Below are positions 1 through 5,367 of a stretch of DNA of 5,415 bases, piece by piece (position 1 is the stretch's first letter; each line of letters starts with the position of its first letter). Source of the DNA: Rhizobium sp. Q54 (GTDB lineage: Bacteria; Pseudomonadota; Alphaproteobacteria; Rhizobiales; Beijerinckiaceae); the NCBI GenBank assembly GCA_945903655.1, contig CAMDOY010000274.1, positions 1 to 5,415 on the forward strand. Direction: 5' to 3'. The notes beneath the pieces are model-generated. The model was not told where the DNA came from, did no database searches, and worked only from the letters and a program-made list of their open reading frames with translations. A program made the translations under genes and the position numbers.

Positions 1-56
1 ATTGCACCAATCCCCAGCCGGGTCCCTTGGGCCTTTTCCTAGATGAGGCGGATCGC

Positions 57-90
57 GGTCCTTGGACCATGGCCCCCATAGAACAGGGGC
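57..90. repeat. paired inverted repeats in the left repeat tail
   Basis: A perfect palindrome, GGTCCTTGGACC, lies at 57-68. It is followed by a GCCCC/GGGGC stem (72-76 with 86-90). Both are conserved in the right copy, at 4828-4839 and 4844-4859, although the bases of the loop differ. Retention of the stems while the loop changes suggests a structural role, such as a recombinase site or transcript hairpin, but no U-tract follows, so an ordinary terminator is not supported. Confidence 0.4.
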
Positions 91-168
91 GGTGCTTCTG
101 AGGTTGGGCTTTAGACAGTGTTATGCTCGGGCGGTGCGCAACGCTGAAAAGTTCGCAGCCAGGGGCCT

Positions 169-291
169 CTATGCATTCGCCCACCCGCTTAGCGATAGGT
201 GGAGGGTGTTGTACGGGCTGGTGATATGCCCGGGGTCGGTCGGTCGCGTCCAGCTGCCGTTGACGTTGCCTTTGATGAACCTAGCGAGGTT
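169..291 (-). pseudogene. C-terminal fragment of an unrecognised protein, left repeat copy
   Basis: The last 40 codons of a reading frame lie inside the left repeat. They run from LARFIKGNVNGSW through DPGHITS and YNTLH to a WANA ending and a TAG stop at 171-169. The right repeat copy (5081-4938) encodes the same tail with eight additional residues in the middle (GTQYVVTT region), so this copy carries a 24-bp in-frame deletion. There is no start codon of its own. The frame runs upstream without a stop into the Kelch relic (to ATG 423-421), which looks like a chance fusion at the repeat boundary. Across the shared codons I count about 4 synonymous and 7 non-synonymous differences, so current selection on the protein is not apparent. 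I do not recognise the family. Confidence 0.4.
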
Positions 292-292
292 T

Positions 293-536
293 GACGCGCA
301 GGTTGCGGGATCGCAGGCTTCGCCACTTGCCTGATCATTCTTGTCCCGGGCGCTCCCACCAAATACATGGACCTTGACATCAAGCGCAGCCACGCCTGGT
401 TCCGTTCGGACCCCGTTTTTCATGGCGCAACCTGGACCCACGCGCCTGATGAGGTCGAAACTGTTTGCGCGTGAGCGACGACCGCCAGCAGAAGAGATGC
501 GCTTGCAACGATTACGAAACCTAGCCTCGGGGACAT
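293..536 (-). pseudogene. truncated, frameshifted secreted Kelch-repeat protein
   Basis: ATG at 536-534 has an AGGGAG ribosome binding site six bases upstream (548-543). It opens a convincing signal peptide: MSPRLGF, a hydrophobic core ASASLLLAVV, then an AHAQ cleavage region, followed by TVSTSSGAWVQVAP. This frame stops at TGA 422-420. The neighbouring frame takes over from ATG 423-421 and reads VAALDVKVHVFGGSARDKN and then DQASGEACDPAT. That is a Kelch blade: hydrophobic strand, GG doublet, then a degenerate form of the usual EVYDPAT. Adding one base at about 421 would join the signal peptide to the blade as VQVAPMKNGVRTEP. Homology ends at about 293 against the repeat, after about one blade, whereas Kelch propellers have six or seven. 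The intact protein would have been a periplasmic beta-propeller. It follows the tctC relic by 35 bp on the same strand, so it was probably once in the same operon. Confidence 0.7.
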
Positions 537-571
537 TTCTCGCTCCCTGATAAGGGCCTTCAGACAAAGAC

Positions 572-1300
572 CTAATTGGCGCTCTGTGCGATCAGTTTTT
601 TGACCCTTTCGATCACGGGCCTTGGCATGGCGTAGGCGCGCGCCACCAGTTTCTGCACCTTATCGCCCTTGGTCGGCTCGATATCCGCCTGTAGTTGCAA
701 GCCTTCCGCAATGAAGAGCGGATCCGTCATGGCCGCATCAAACGCGCTGCGCAGAATCTCTACCCGTCCCCGCGGCGTCCCCGGGGCGGCAGCCAGATTC
801 CGACCGAAACTGGCACCAGCAGAGAGAAGCTCGAGAGCTTGTCGGTCATCTTCATTGGCCAACAGGTCACGCGCTAACGGGGTGTCGCCGAGTTCCGGAT
901 GCTTTTCAGATCCGATCTGGATGAGATAGATGAGCTTGCCATTGCGGATCCAGTCTGGCTTCGCGGCCTTCAGCGCTGACCAGGTCATGCCGCAGCGCCC
1001 ATGCGCCTCCCCCGTCTCGATCGCCATGAAGGTTTCCTTCGAACCGAGATAGCCGGTGATGACCCGAAATTTGAGGCCCAGAATATCGTTGAGAAGAACG
1101 GGATAGGTGTCCGTATCCGATCCCGCGCCTGTGCCCGCGACAATCATTTCACGGGTCTTCAGATCATGGATGGATTTGAAAGGTCCATCCTTCCATGCGA
1201 CGCACAAGGACGTATCGCGTGTAATAGCGCCAATCCATTCGAACTTGCTGGCGTCATAGGTGTGACTGCGCGCGCCGATGCCTTGTGTTTCTATGTGTCT
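572..1300 (-). pseudogene. N-terminally truncated TctC/Bug-family solute-binding protein
   Basis: The frame is open from just after a TAA at 1303-1301 to TAG at 574-572 (about 242 codons). It reads SHTYDASKFEWIGAITRD, then CVAWKDGPFKSI, VAGTGAGSDTDTYP, VITGYLGS, ETGEAHGRCG, APGTPRGRVEILRSAFDAAM and ARAYAMP. This is the C-terminal two thirds of the periplasmic binding protein of tripartite tricarboxylate transporters (TctC/Bug; members are usually about 320-340 residues). The signal peptide and first binding lobe, about 100 residues, are absent, and no ATG begins the homologous part. The earliest alternative start, TTG at 1207, would leave about 211 residues, still without an export signal. 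It lies directly downstream of dctM, with no tctA or tctB membrane partners in view. The binding function must be lost unless the missing part lies elsewhere. Apart from the 5' loss, the frame shows no lesions, which suggests a fairly recent deletion. Confidence 0.85.
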
Positions 1301-1347
1301 TTAACGACGGCGGAGAAGAACGTCAGCCTGTCGTCGGGGTCACGCAT
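1291..1347 (-). pseudogene. 18-codon start of a lost gene after dctM
   Basis: ATG at 1347-1345 encodes MRDPDDRLTFFSAVVKDT and then hits TAG at 1293-1291. An AGGAGG Shine-Dalgarno sequence at 1356-1351 overlaps the dctM stop codon (1357-1355), so translation would be coupled to dctM, although the spacing of three bases is tight. The peptide is charged and not a signal peptide, so it is not the missing start of the TctC protein, which lies in another frame. The simplest reading is the first codons of a further operon gene whose body was deleted together with the 5' end of tctC. It could also be a chance short frame. Confidence 0.35.
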
Positions 1348-1354
1348 GACCCTC

Positions 1355-2644
1355 CTATCGCATGGTGGCGGGCAGCCAAAGCACGATGGCGGGAAAAATC
1401 ATGATCAGGACCGTTGTCAGAACGATGGAAAGCATGAGAATGCTTGTTCCCTTATAGACTTTTACAAGGTCAACATTTGCTGATGCGCTGACGATGAAGG
1501 CGATCAATCCGACTGGTGGAAAGACCAACCCCATGGAGACCATTAGCATCGACAAAACGCCGAACCATACGGGATCAAACCCCAAGGTGGTGATCAATGG
1601 AAAGGTGAGTTGTAGCGTCAGTAACAAAAGTGGGATCTCATCCATGAACATGCTGATGATGAAATAGGAGAGAACGATTCCGATCAAGACGACCCAGCGG
1701 TTTAGGTTCATCACCGTCACCCAGGTCACGACTTCCTGGGGAATGCGGCTAAGCGCCATGTAATACCCGAATATGGTGGCGCCTATGAGGATCAGAAAAA
1801 TCATTGCGGAGGTGCGGATTGTTTGTTTGAGCGCCTCGATCGCATCGCGGAACGAAAGGCGTCCAAACAAGGCGCCAATGATCGCGGCGAGTAGCGCGCC
1901 GAGCGCTCCAATCTCGCTGGGCGTCGCCAGACCCGAATAGAGCATGGCGATGACGGTGACGATCAATAGAAGGCTCGGCCAAACTTTCATCAGAGCGCTG
2001 CGCCGTTCCTCCTTGGAGACGCGAAACGTCCTGGGTGCATGCTCCGGACGAATGCGAACCCATAGCCATATCATCGCGATCAACAGCACGCCTACGATGA
2101 CGCCGGGGATGATGCCTGCGATTAATAGTTGTCCGATAGATGTCTGCGTGGCGATGCCATAGATCACCATTGCGATGCTTGGTGGGATCAGGATGTCAAG
2201 CGTGGCCCCCACACCGATGGCGCCCGCCGCCAACTCCTCGGAATAACCATGGCGGCGCATCTCCGGCATGGCGATCTTGGACATGACGGAAGCGGCCGCT
2301 ACGCTTGCGCCAGACATGGCGCCGAAGATCCCGCAGGCGAACACGGTCGCCATGGCCAGTCCGCCGCGGATATGAGACATGGAGTTGGCGGCGGCCTGAT
2401 AGAGGTCTCTCGCAAGTCCGCTTGAAGCCGTGAAATAGGCCATGAGAATGAACATCGGCACAGTCGTCAGCGCATAATCCGCGACGGTGGAAAAGGGCGA
2501 AAGGGAAACGATTCCGAGTAATTTTGACAGATCGCCCGTCACGAGCCAGATACCGAACATTCCCGCCGTCGCCAAGGCAACTGCAATGGGCACGCCAAGG
2601 AGCAACATGGCGACAAGAATCAGGAGAGGCGTTGCGTTCATCAT
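1355..2644 (-). CDS. dctM: TRAP transporter large permease subunit DctM
   Basis: This is a 429-residue integral membrane protein, close to the usual ~425 of DctM/SiaM-type large subunits. It has about twelve hydrophobic segments over its whole length. Typical sequences include VPMFILMAYF (62-71), the GAMSGASVAAASVMSKI stretch (108-124) with the small-residue-rich fold, LIPPSIAMVIYG (152-163) and FPPVGLIAF (375-383). It forms the transport channel and couples substrate uptake to an ion gradient, working with DctQ in the inner membrane. The start is ATG 2644-2642, which overlaps the dctQ stop as ATGA; a second ATG follows immediately at 2641-2639. The same frame is open 70 codons further upstream, but that extension lies inside dctQ and is not hydrophobic, so it is rejected. 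No strong ribosome site is seen, consistent with translational coupling to dctQ. The gene looks intact. The substrate is not deducible. Confidence 0.95.
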   Translation of the reverse strand: MMNATPLLILVAMLLLGVPIAVALATAGMFGIWLVTGDLSKLLGIVSLSPFSTVADYALTTVPMFILMAYFTASSGLARDLYQAAANSMSHIRGGLAMATVFACGIFGAMSGASVAAASVMSKIAMPEMRRHGYSEELAAGAIGVGATLDILIPPSIAMVIYGIATQTSIGQLLIAGIIPGVIVGVLLIAMIWLWVRIRPEHAPRTFRVSKEERRSALMKVWPSLLLIVTVIAMLYSGLATPSEIGALGALLAAIIGALFGRLSFRDAIEALKQTIRTSAMIFLILIGATIFGYYMALSRIPQEVVTWVTVMNLNRWVVLIGIVLSYFIISMFMDEIPLLLLTLQLTFPLITTLGFDPVWFGVLSMLMVSMGLVFPPVGLIAFIVSASANVDLVKVYKGTSILMLSIVLTTVLIMIFPAIVLWLPATMR

Positions 2645-3156
2645 GTTTGCGGCGCATCTTGGGAGAAGAGTTTTGCACTTCCCTTGCCGATCAGTGGCAG
2701 ATCTAGGAGCATCATGACGCATAGAACGAAGAAGCCTATGGGCGCTATGAGATAGGCCGGTCCCAGCGGGACTGATACGGTGGAGAGCGACGTAGTGTCG
2801 CTGAGGGCGCGCATTGCTTGTTGCAGGGTTGCATAGACAAATACGACGGAACATCCCAGCGATATGCCCCAGGCCAGATAGTCAGCCGCCTGTTTGAGGA
2901 CAGGCGGCAGATGGTCAATCAGGAAGGTGACCCGAATGAACACGCCGCCGCGATAGGCCCACGAAAATCCGAGAAAGATTGATGCCGGCATCAAATATTT
3001 TTCGGTGATTTCATAGGCTCCGATGAGCGGCGCATTGAATAGATAGCGCGCCAACGCGTCGCCGCTCGTCAATAGCATCATGGCCGCAGAGGCAAGGACA
3101 GCTAGCCAGACAATCGCCCGTTCAAAAGTTAACACTGCGACCGCGAGCACTTTCAT
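2641..3156 (-). CDS. dctQ: TRAP transporter small permease subunit DctQ
   Basis: This 171-residue protein has four predicted membrane segments at about 14-33, 53-70, 92-112 and 131-152, the standard topology of DctQ (usually 150-200 residues). The family signature is present: an acidic-arginine pair after helix 1 (GDALARYLFNAP, residues 32-43), a conserved glutamate in YEITE (48-52), and the GVFIRV turn (71-76) leading into an amphipathic region. DctQ associates with DctM and is required for TRAP transport. The start, ATG 3156-3154, has a GGAAGGA ribosome binding site nine bases upstream (3172-3166). It lies 35 bp downstream of dctP, and its TGA overlaps the dctM start. It appears intact. Confidence 0.94.
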   Translation of the reverse strand: MKVLAVAVLTFERAIVWLAVLASAAMMLLTSGDALARYLFNAPLIGAYEITEKYLMPASIFLGFSWAYRGGVFIRVTFLIDHLPPVLKQAADYLAWGISLGCSVVFVYATLQQAMRALSDTTSLSTVSVPLGPAYLIAPIGFFVLCVMMLLDLPLIGKGSAKLFSQDAPQT

Positions 3157-3165
3157 GCCGAACTA

Positions 3166-3172
3166 TCCTTCC
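3166..3172 (-). promoter_or_regulatory. ribosome binding site of dctQ
   Basis: GGAAGGA on the minus strand lies nine bases before ATG 3156-3154. It supports that start and independent initiation of dctQ within the operon, in contrast to dctM, which has no clear site. Confidence 0.7.
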
Positions 3173-3191
3173 ACCGTCGGAATAACCTCCA

Positions 3192-4226
3192 TCAGTTCTT
3201 CAGAAGCTCCAAGGCGGCGTTGAGGATGGTGCGCGCATCCCGCTGTCCCTTACCTTCCATTTTCTTCACCCATTCCTCCCAAAGGGGCTCGGTAGCCAGT
3301 TTAGCCCAACGCGCAAGTTCTTCAGGCGGCGGTGTATAACGCACCACCTCGATGTTTGCTGCCTTGGTCTTGGCGACCACTTCCGCTTCAGCTGTATCAA
3401 AGTAGTTTTTGCCCCAGAATTTTGATCCAGGAAGACCGCTGACGCTCATGATCTGGTCGCGCACCTCGCCGGGTAGGCTCTGCCATTTCTGCTTGTTGCC
3501 GCAGAGTGAAAAATTTACGGCTGACAGAGGCACCATCGTGTAATATTTTGCCACCTCGTAGAGACGGAACGCGAGGACAGCCTCCCACGGGGCCGCCATC
3601 CCGTCGATGACGCCCTTTTCCAGCGCCTGATAAACGTCGGGCATCGGCATGGGCGTGGGGACCGCCCCCAGCGCCTTCATTTGCTCCGTGGCGGGGCCGC
3701 CGATTACGCGCATCTTCAGCCCCTTGAGATCCTCAAGCGTTTTAACCTGCTTTTTGGAGGTGAAGATAAAATAGGGGTGGGTTGTGTGCAGCAGCAGAGG
3801 GTGCACAGCGGAAAACTCGCGCTGAATGGCGGGGAAGCGCTCATAAAGCTTCCAGAGGACTTCGCTGCCATGCTCGCCGGAGCGAATGGGCAATCCCGGC
3901 AAGGTGATCACTTCCGCCAGCGGTGTCAGATCCGGCCAATAGGATTGGACGCACCAGCCGAGGTCAGCGATTCCCGTCGAAACGCCGCGCCATATGTCCG
4001 GTCCCTTCAGAAGGGTTTGGGAGGGATAGACCTCGATTTTCACGCGCCCCTTGGTCGCCGCCGCCACCTGGGCGATCCACGGCTTCATAGCGTTCACCGG
4101 GCCCCAGGCTGTGGCGGAATTCTGGTCCGCCAAGGTCAGTTTGATTTCCTGCGCGGCGATCGGCGACAAAAAGGCAGTCGCGATCGCCAAAAGACCGACC
4201 ACTCCTATTGATTTGATAGCTCTCAT
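3192..4226 (-). CDS. dctP: TRAP transporter substrate-binding protein DctP
   Basis: This is a 344-residue periplasmic binding protein of the DctP family (usually 320-350). Residues 1-26 form a signal peptide: MRAIKS, a hydrophobic core GVVGLLAIATAFL, and an SPIAAQ cleavage region. The mature part shows ALADQ-type opening sequence (EIKLTLADQNS), GLKMRVIGGP (169-178) with the family's conserved substrate-contacting arginine at 173, and VYQALEKGVIDGMAAPWEA (198-216), the classic hinge/binding stretch. I chose ATG 4226-4224 because six guanines at 4238-4233 sit six bases upstream. A TTG at 4244 would start before this site. The arginine usually contacts a carboxylate, so an organic acid ligand is likely, but which one is unknown. 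It is the first gene of the dctPQM operon and appears intact. Confidence 0.95.
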   Translation of the reverse strand: MRAIKSIGVVGLLAIATAFLSPIAAQEIKLTLADQNSATAWGPVNAMKPWIAQVAAATKGRVKIEVYPSQTLLKGPDIWRGVSTGIADLGWCVQSYWPDLTPLAEVITLPGLPIRSGEHGSEVLWKLYERFPAIQREFSAVHPLLLHTTHPYFIFTSKKQVKTLEDLKGLKMRVIGGPATEQMKALGAVPTPMPMPDVYQALEKGVIDGMAAPWEAVLAFRLYEVAKYYTMVPLSAVNFSLCGNKQKWQSLPGEVRDQIMSVSGLPGSKFWGKNYFDTAEAEVVAKTKAANIEVVRYTPPPEELARWAKLATEPLWEEWVKKMEGKGQRDARTILNAALELLKN

Positions 4227-4232
4227 TTTCGT

Positions 4233-4238
4233 CCCCCC
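4233..4238 (-). promoter_or_regulatory. ribosome binding site of dctP
   Basis: A run of six guanines on the minus strand, six bases upstream of ATG 4226-4224, decides between that start and the TTG at 4244. It is a plain G-run instead of AGGAGG, which is somewhat unusual. Confidence 0.6.
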
Positions 4239-4275
4239 GATCAAAGTCCGCTTGGAGCAGCTTCATTTTGCGGCA

Positions 4276-4304
4276 TCATTCAACAGGCTTGCTGGGTCCG
4301 TCAA
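4276..4304 (-). promoter_or_regulatory. candidate promoter of the dctPQM operon
   Basis: On the minus strand TTGACG (4304-4299) matches the -35 consensus in five of six positions. After a 17-bp spacer comes GAATGA (4281-4276), a poor match to the -10 consensus. It lies about 50 bp upstream of the dctP start. The weak -10 could mean activator dependence, or that the true promoter is elsewhere; no regulator gene is present in the window. Confidence 0.3.
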
Positions 4305-4356
4305 TCCATTTTTCAGCTCGGAAATGGTTTTTCGCCCCGATACCGCCGATCAGGCT

Positions 4357-4366
4357 GCTTGCAAGC
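4357..4366. promoter_or_regulatory. 10-bp perfect palindrome upstream of dctP, possible operator
   Basis: GCTTGCAAGC is self-complementary and lies about 50 bp upstream of the candidate -35 element, between the operon and the transposase relic. A related half-site, GGCTTGC, recurs inside the promoter spacer near 4287-4293. This spacing would suit an activator or a two-site repressor, but short palindromes of this kind also occur by chance. Confidence 0.25.
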
Positions 4367-4410
4367 CGTAATCCTCAAGGGGTTGCTGATAGCGATGGAG
4401 CGGCGCACGG

Positions 4411-4569
4411 GTCTATGCCTTGCTCGCCATATCTTTGTTGCCAACCCCAGACTGCGAGGCGACTGACCCCGGCCCGCCGAGCGACTTCCAACACGGGCAA
4501 ACGTTCGGTGGAATGCAGGACAATCTTCACCCGCTGAACGTGCTTCAAAGGGCGATTGCGATCGGCCAC
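4411..4569 (-). pseudogene. N-terminal remnant of an IS630-family transposase
   Basis: The frame reads ADRNRPLKHVQRVKIVLHS, then ERLPVLEVARRAGVSR and VWGWQQRYGEQG, the helix-turn-helix start of IS630-family transposases (full length about 340-370 residues). The recognised part covers about residues 1-53. After GEQGID the sequence becomes unrelated and ends at a TGA near 4375. The start used here is GTG 4569-4567; the frame stays open upstream (GDTTI precedes it), so the original start may be slightly earlier. The catalytic DDE domain is entirely absent, so the fragment cannot transpose. It lies on the same strand as the TRAP operon and upstream of its control region, so transposition or deletion probably removed whatever once stood before dctP. 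Confidence 0.85.
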
Positions 4570-4596
4570 GATGGTCGTGTCCCCTGGAGTGGTGTG

Positions 4597-4611
4597 ACAA
4601 GCTCGGCTTGT
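4597..4611. repeat. short inverted repeat next to the IS630 remnant
   Basis: ACAAGC (4597-4602) and GCTTGT (4606-4611) form a six-base stem around TCG, and GTG/CAC flanking bases extend it imperfectly. It lies 28-42 bp before the transposase start, where the element's terminal repeat would be expected. I cannot confirm that it is the IS end, since the opposite end is missing. Confidence 0.3.
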
Positions 4612-4619
4612 TCACCGCC

Positions 4620-4790
4620 TTCGCCGGTTTATGCCGGGTTGCTTAGGTCGCCACGGCGGGCAGCCCGACGAGTGGATTATGGCTCAACGGGGCAATGGTT
4701 TTCAGTGCCATCTATCGGCCTCTCTGAGCCGCCTATCCATAACGAGCTACCAGCGATCTATTACCCTGGAGGGGGCCGGGAAACGAGGTG
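4620..4790. other. 171-bp spacer with no recognisable gene
   Basis: Between the transposase remnant and the right repeat I find no gene, RNA or site that I can support. Open frames cross it on both strands but show no recognisable motif and none has a convincing start signal. It may be the outer part of the IS630 element or debris from another insertion. Confidence 0.4.
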
Positions 4791-4827
4791 CGGGTCCCTT
4801 GGGCCTTTCCCAGATGAGGCGGATCGC

Positions 4828-4859
4828 GGTCCTTGGACCATGGGCCCCTAAACAGGGGC
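4828..4859. repeat. paired inverted repeats in the right repeat tail
   Basis: GGTCCTTGGACC (4828-4839) is palindromic. GCCCCT/AGGGGC (4844-4849 and 4854-4859) forms a perfect six-base stem with a four-base loop. They match the structures at 57-90. No U-tract follows on either strand. Confidence 0.4.
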
Positions 4860-4937
4860 AGTCCTTCTGAGGTTGTGCTTTAGACAGTGTTATGCTCGGG
4901 CGGTGCGCAACGCTGAAAAGTTCGCAGCCAGAGGCCT

Positions 4938-5081
4938 CTATGCATTCGCCCACTCGCTCAGCGGTATGTGGAGGGTGTTGTACAGGCTGGTGATATGCCC
5001 GGGGTCGGTCGTCACCACATATTGCGTGCCGGTCGGTGGCATCCAGCTGCCGTTGACGTCGCCCTTGATAAAGCCAGCAAG
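4938..5081 (-). pseudogene. C-terminal fragment of an unrecognised protein, right repeat copy
   Basis: The 47 codons read LAGFIKGDVNGSWMPP, then TGTQYVVTTDPGHITS, LYNTLHIPLSEWANA and TAG at 4940-4938. It is the parent form of the shortened left copy. There is no start codon within the repeat, and upstream the frame leads into sequence belonging, in another frame, to the ribbon-helix-helix gene. I do not recognise the protein family. Possibilities are the C-terminus of a gene carried by a mobile element or of a duplicated host gene. Confidence 0.4.
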
Positions 5082-5272
5082 GCTTCCCGCTCGCCATCGG
5101 CAAACCCACGATCTGTTCGTGGAAGTGCACGATCCAAAGTGCGAAATAACGGGTAAGCCTTAACCCATTCATCGACCAAAGCCAGCATTGGTGGCTGAAG
5201 ACGGACGACAACCTGCGTTCCCTTGCCTGTGGGCAGGGGTCCGTAGCGACGTTTTTTGATCGTATCCGTCAT
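5012..5272 (-). pseudogene. ribbon-helix-helix DNA-binding protein, damaged C-terminus
   Basis: ATG 5272-5270 opens MTDTIKKRRYGPLPTGKGT, then QVVVRLQPPMLALVDEWVKAY. This is the basic N-terminal arm, beta-strand (VVVRL) and first helix typical of small ribbon-helix-helix regulators or antitoxin-like proteins of proteobacteria. The expected second helix, normally of the SRPEAIRRLVE type, is not recognisable in LFRTLDRALPRTDRGFADGE. From about 5085 the frame runs into the right repeat and stops at 5012 after 86 codons. The last ~24 residues are therefore repeat sequence read out of its own frame. A functional dimeric DNA-binding fold is doubtful. No toxin partner is seen on this side. It is divergent from the plus-strand gene starting at 5368. 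Confidence 0.55.
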
Positions 5273-5367
5273 CGTTACTCAGACTGGGCAAGCACGGTTA
5301 GCGAGCCGCCCAAGTGCAGGGACACCGGGACGACTCTAACCATAGCAAGGACGGAGAAGAACCAGCC

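Larger units (their letters stand above)
19..292 (-). repeat. left copy of a ~0.28 kb direct repeat bracketing the window
   Basis: This segment matches 4791-5085 in the same orientation, with about 21 substitutions, a few single-base indels and one 24-bp gap: roughly 90% identity outside the gap (counted by eye). Bases 108-162 are identical to 4877-4931. Read on the minus strand, the repeat starts with the end of an open reading frame (291-169) and continues as a non-coding tail with conserved inverted repeats. Similarity begins abruptly at 19 and ends at about 292, where Kelch-gene sequence takes over. Coding sense is used here for the strand. The repeat resembles no insertion-sequence end that I recognise; it could be a mobile-element relic or the 3' end of a duplicated gene. 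Confidence 0.85.
4791..5085 (-). repeat. right copy of the direct repeat bracketing the window
   Basis: This copy is the fuller version of the segment at 19-292; it retains 24 bp missing from the left copy. It has the same orientation, about 4.8 kb away. On the minus strand it begins with the reading-frame tail at 5081-4938, followed by the 55-bp block 4931-4877 identical to the left copy, then the palindromes at 4828-4859. Its 5085 edge cuts into the ribbon-helix-helix gene, just as the left copy's matching edge cuts into the Kelch gene. The consistent edge argues that 5085/292 is a true element boundary. Confidence 0.85.

Noticed and set aside
545..556. CCCT/AGGG inverted repeat after tctC as a terminator
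   Set aside because: The stem is only four base pairs, there is no T-run, and it overlaps the ribosome site of the Kelch relic.
1001..1483. Plus-strand frame of 160 codons across the tctC/dctM junction
   Set aside because: It is antisense to both recognised genes, shows no domain and has no convincing ribosome site.
2645..2854. Upstream extension of dctM to give 499 codons
   Set aside because: The added 70 residues lie wholly inside dctQ in another frame, are not membrane-like, and the ATGA overlap start at 2644 gives the normal DctM length.
3681..4211. Long plus-strand frame opposite dctP (176 codons)
   Set aside because: It lies antisense to the conserved DctP coding sequence, has no recognisable motif and is explained by GC-rich codon structure.
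4227..4244. TTG start giving DctP six more residues
   Set aside because: It would place the G-rich ribosome site inside the gene. ATG 4226 has proper spacing and a normal signal peptide start.
4420..4851. Plus-strand frame of 143 codons over the IS630 relic and into the right repeat
   Set aside because: Half is antisense to the transposase, and the corresponding frame in the left repeat copy is shifted by an extra T, so it is not conserved as coding.
4747..5211. Minus-strand frame of 154 codons across the right repeat and RHH gene
   Set aside because: It is out of frame with both the RHH motif and the repeat-encoded tail, and no family features appear.
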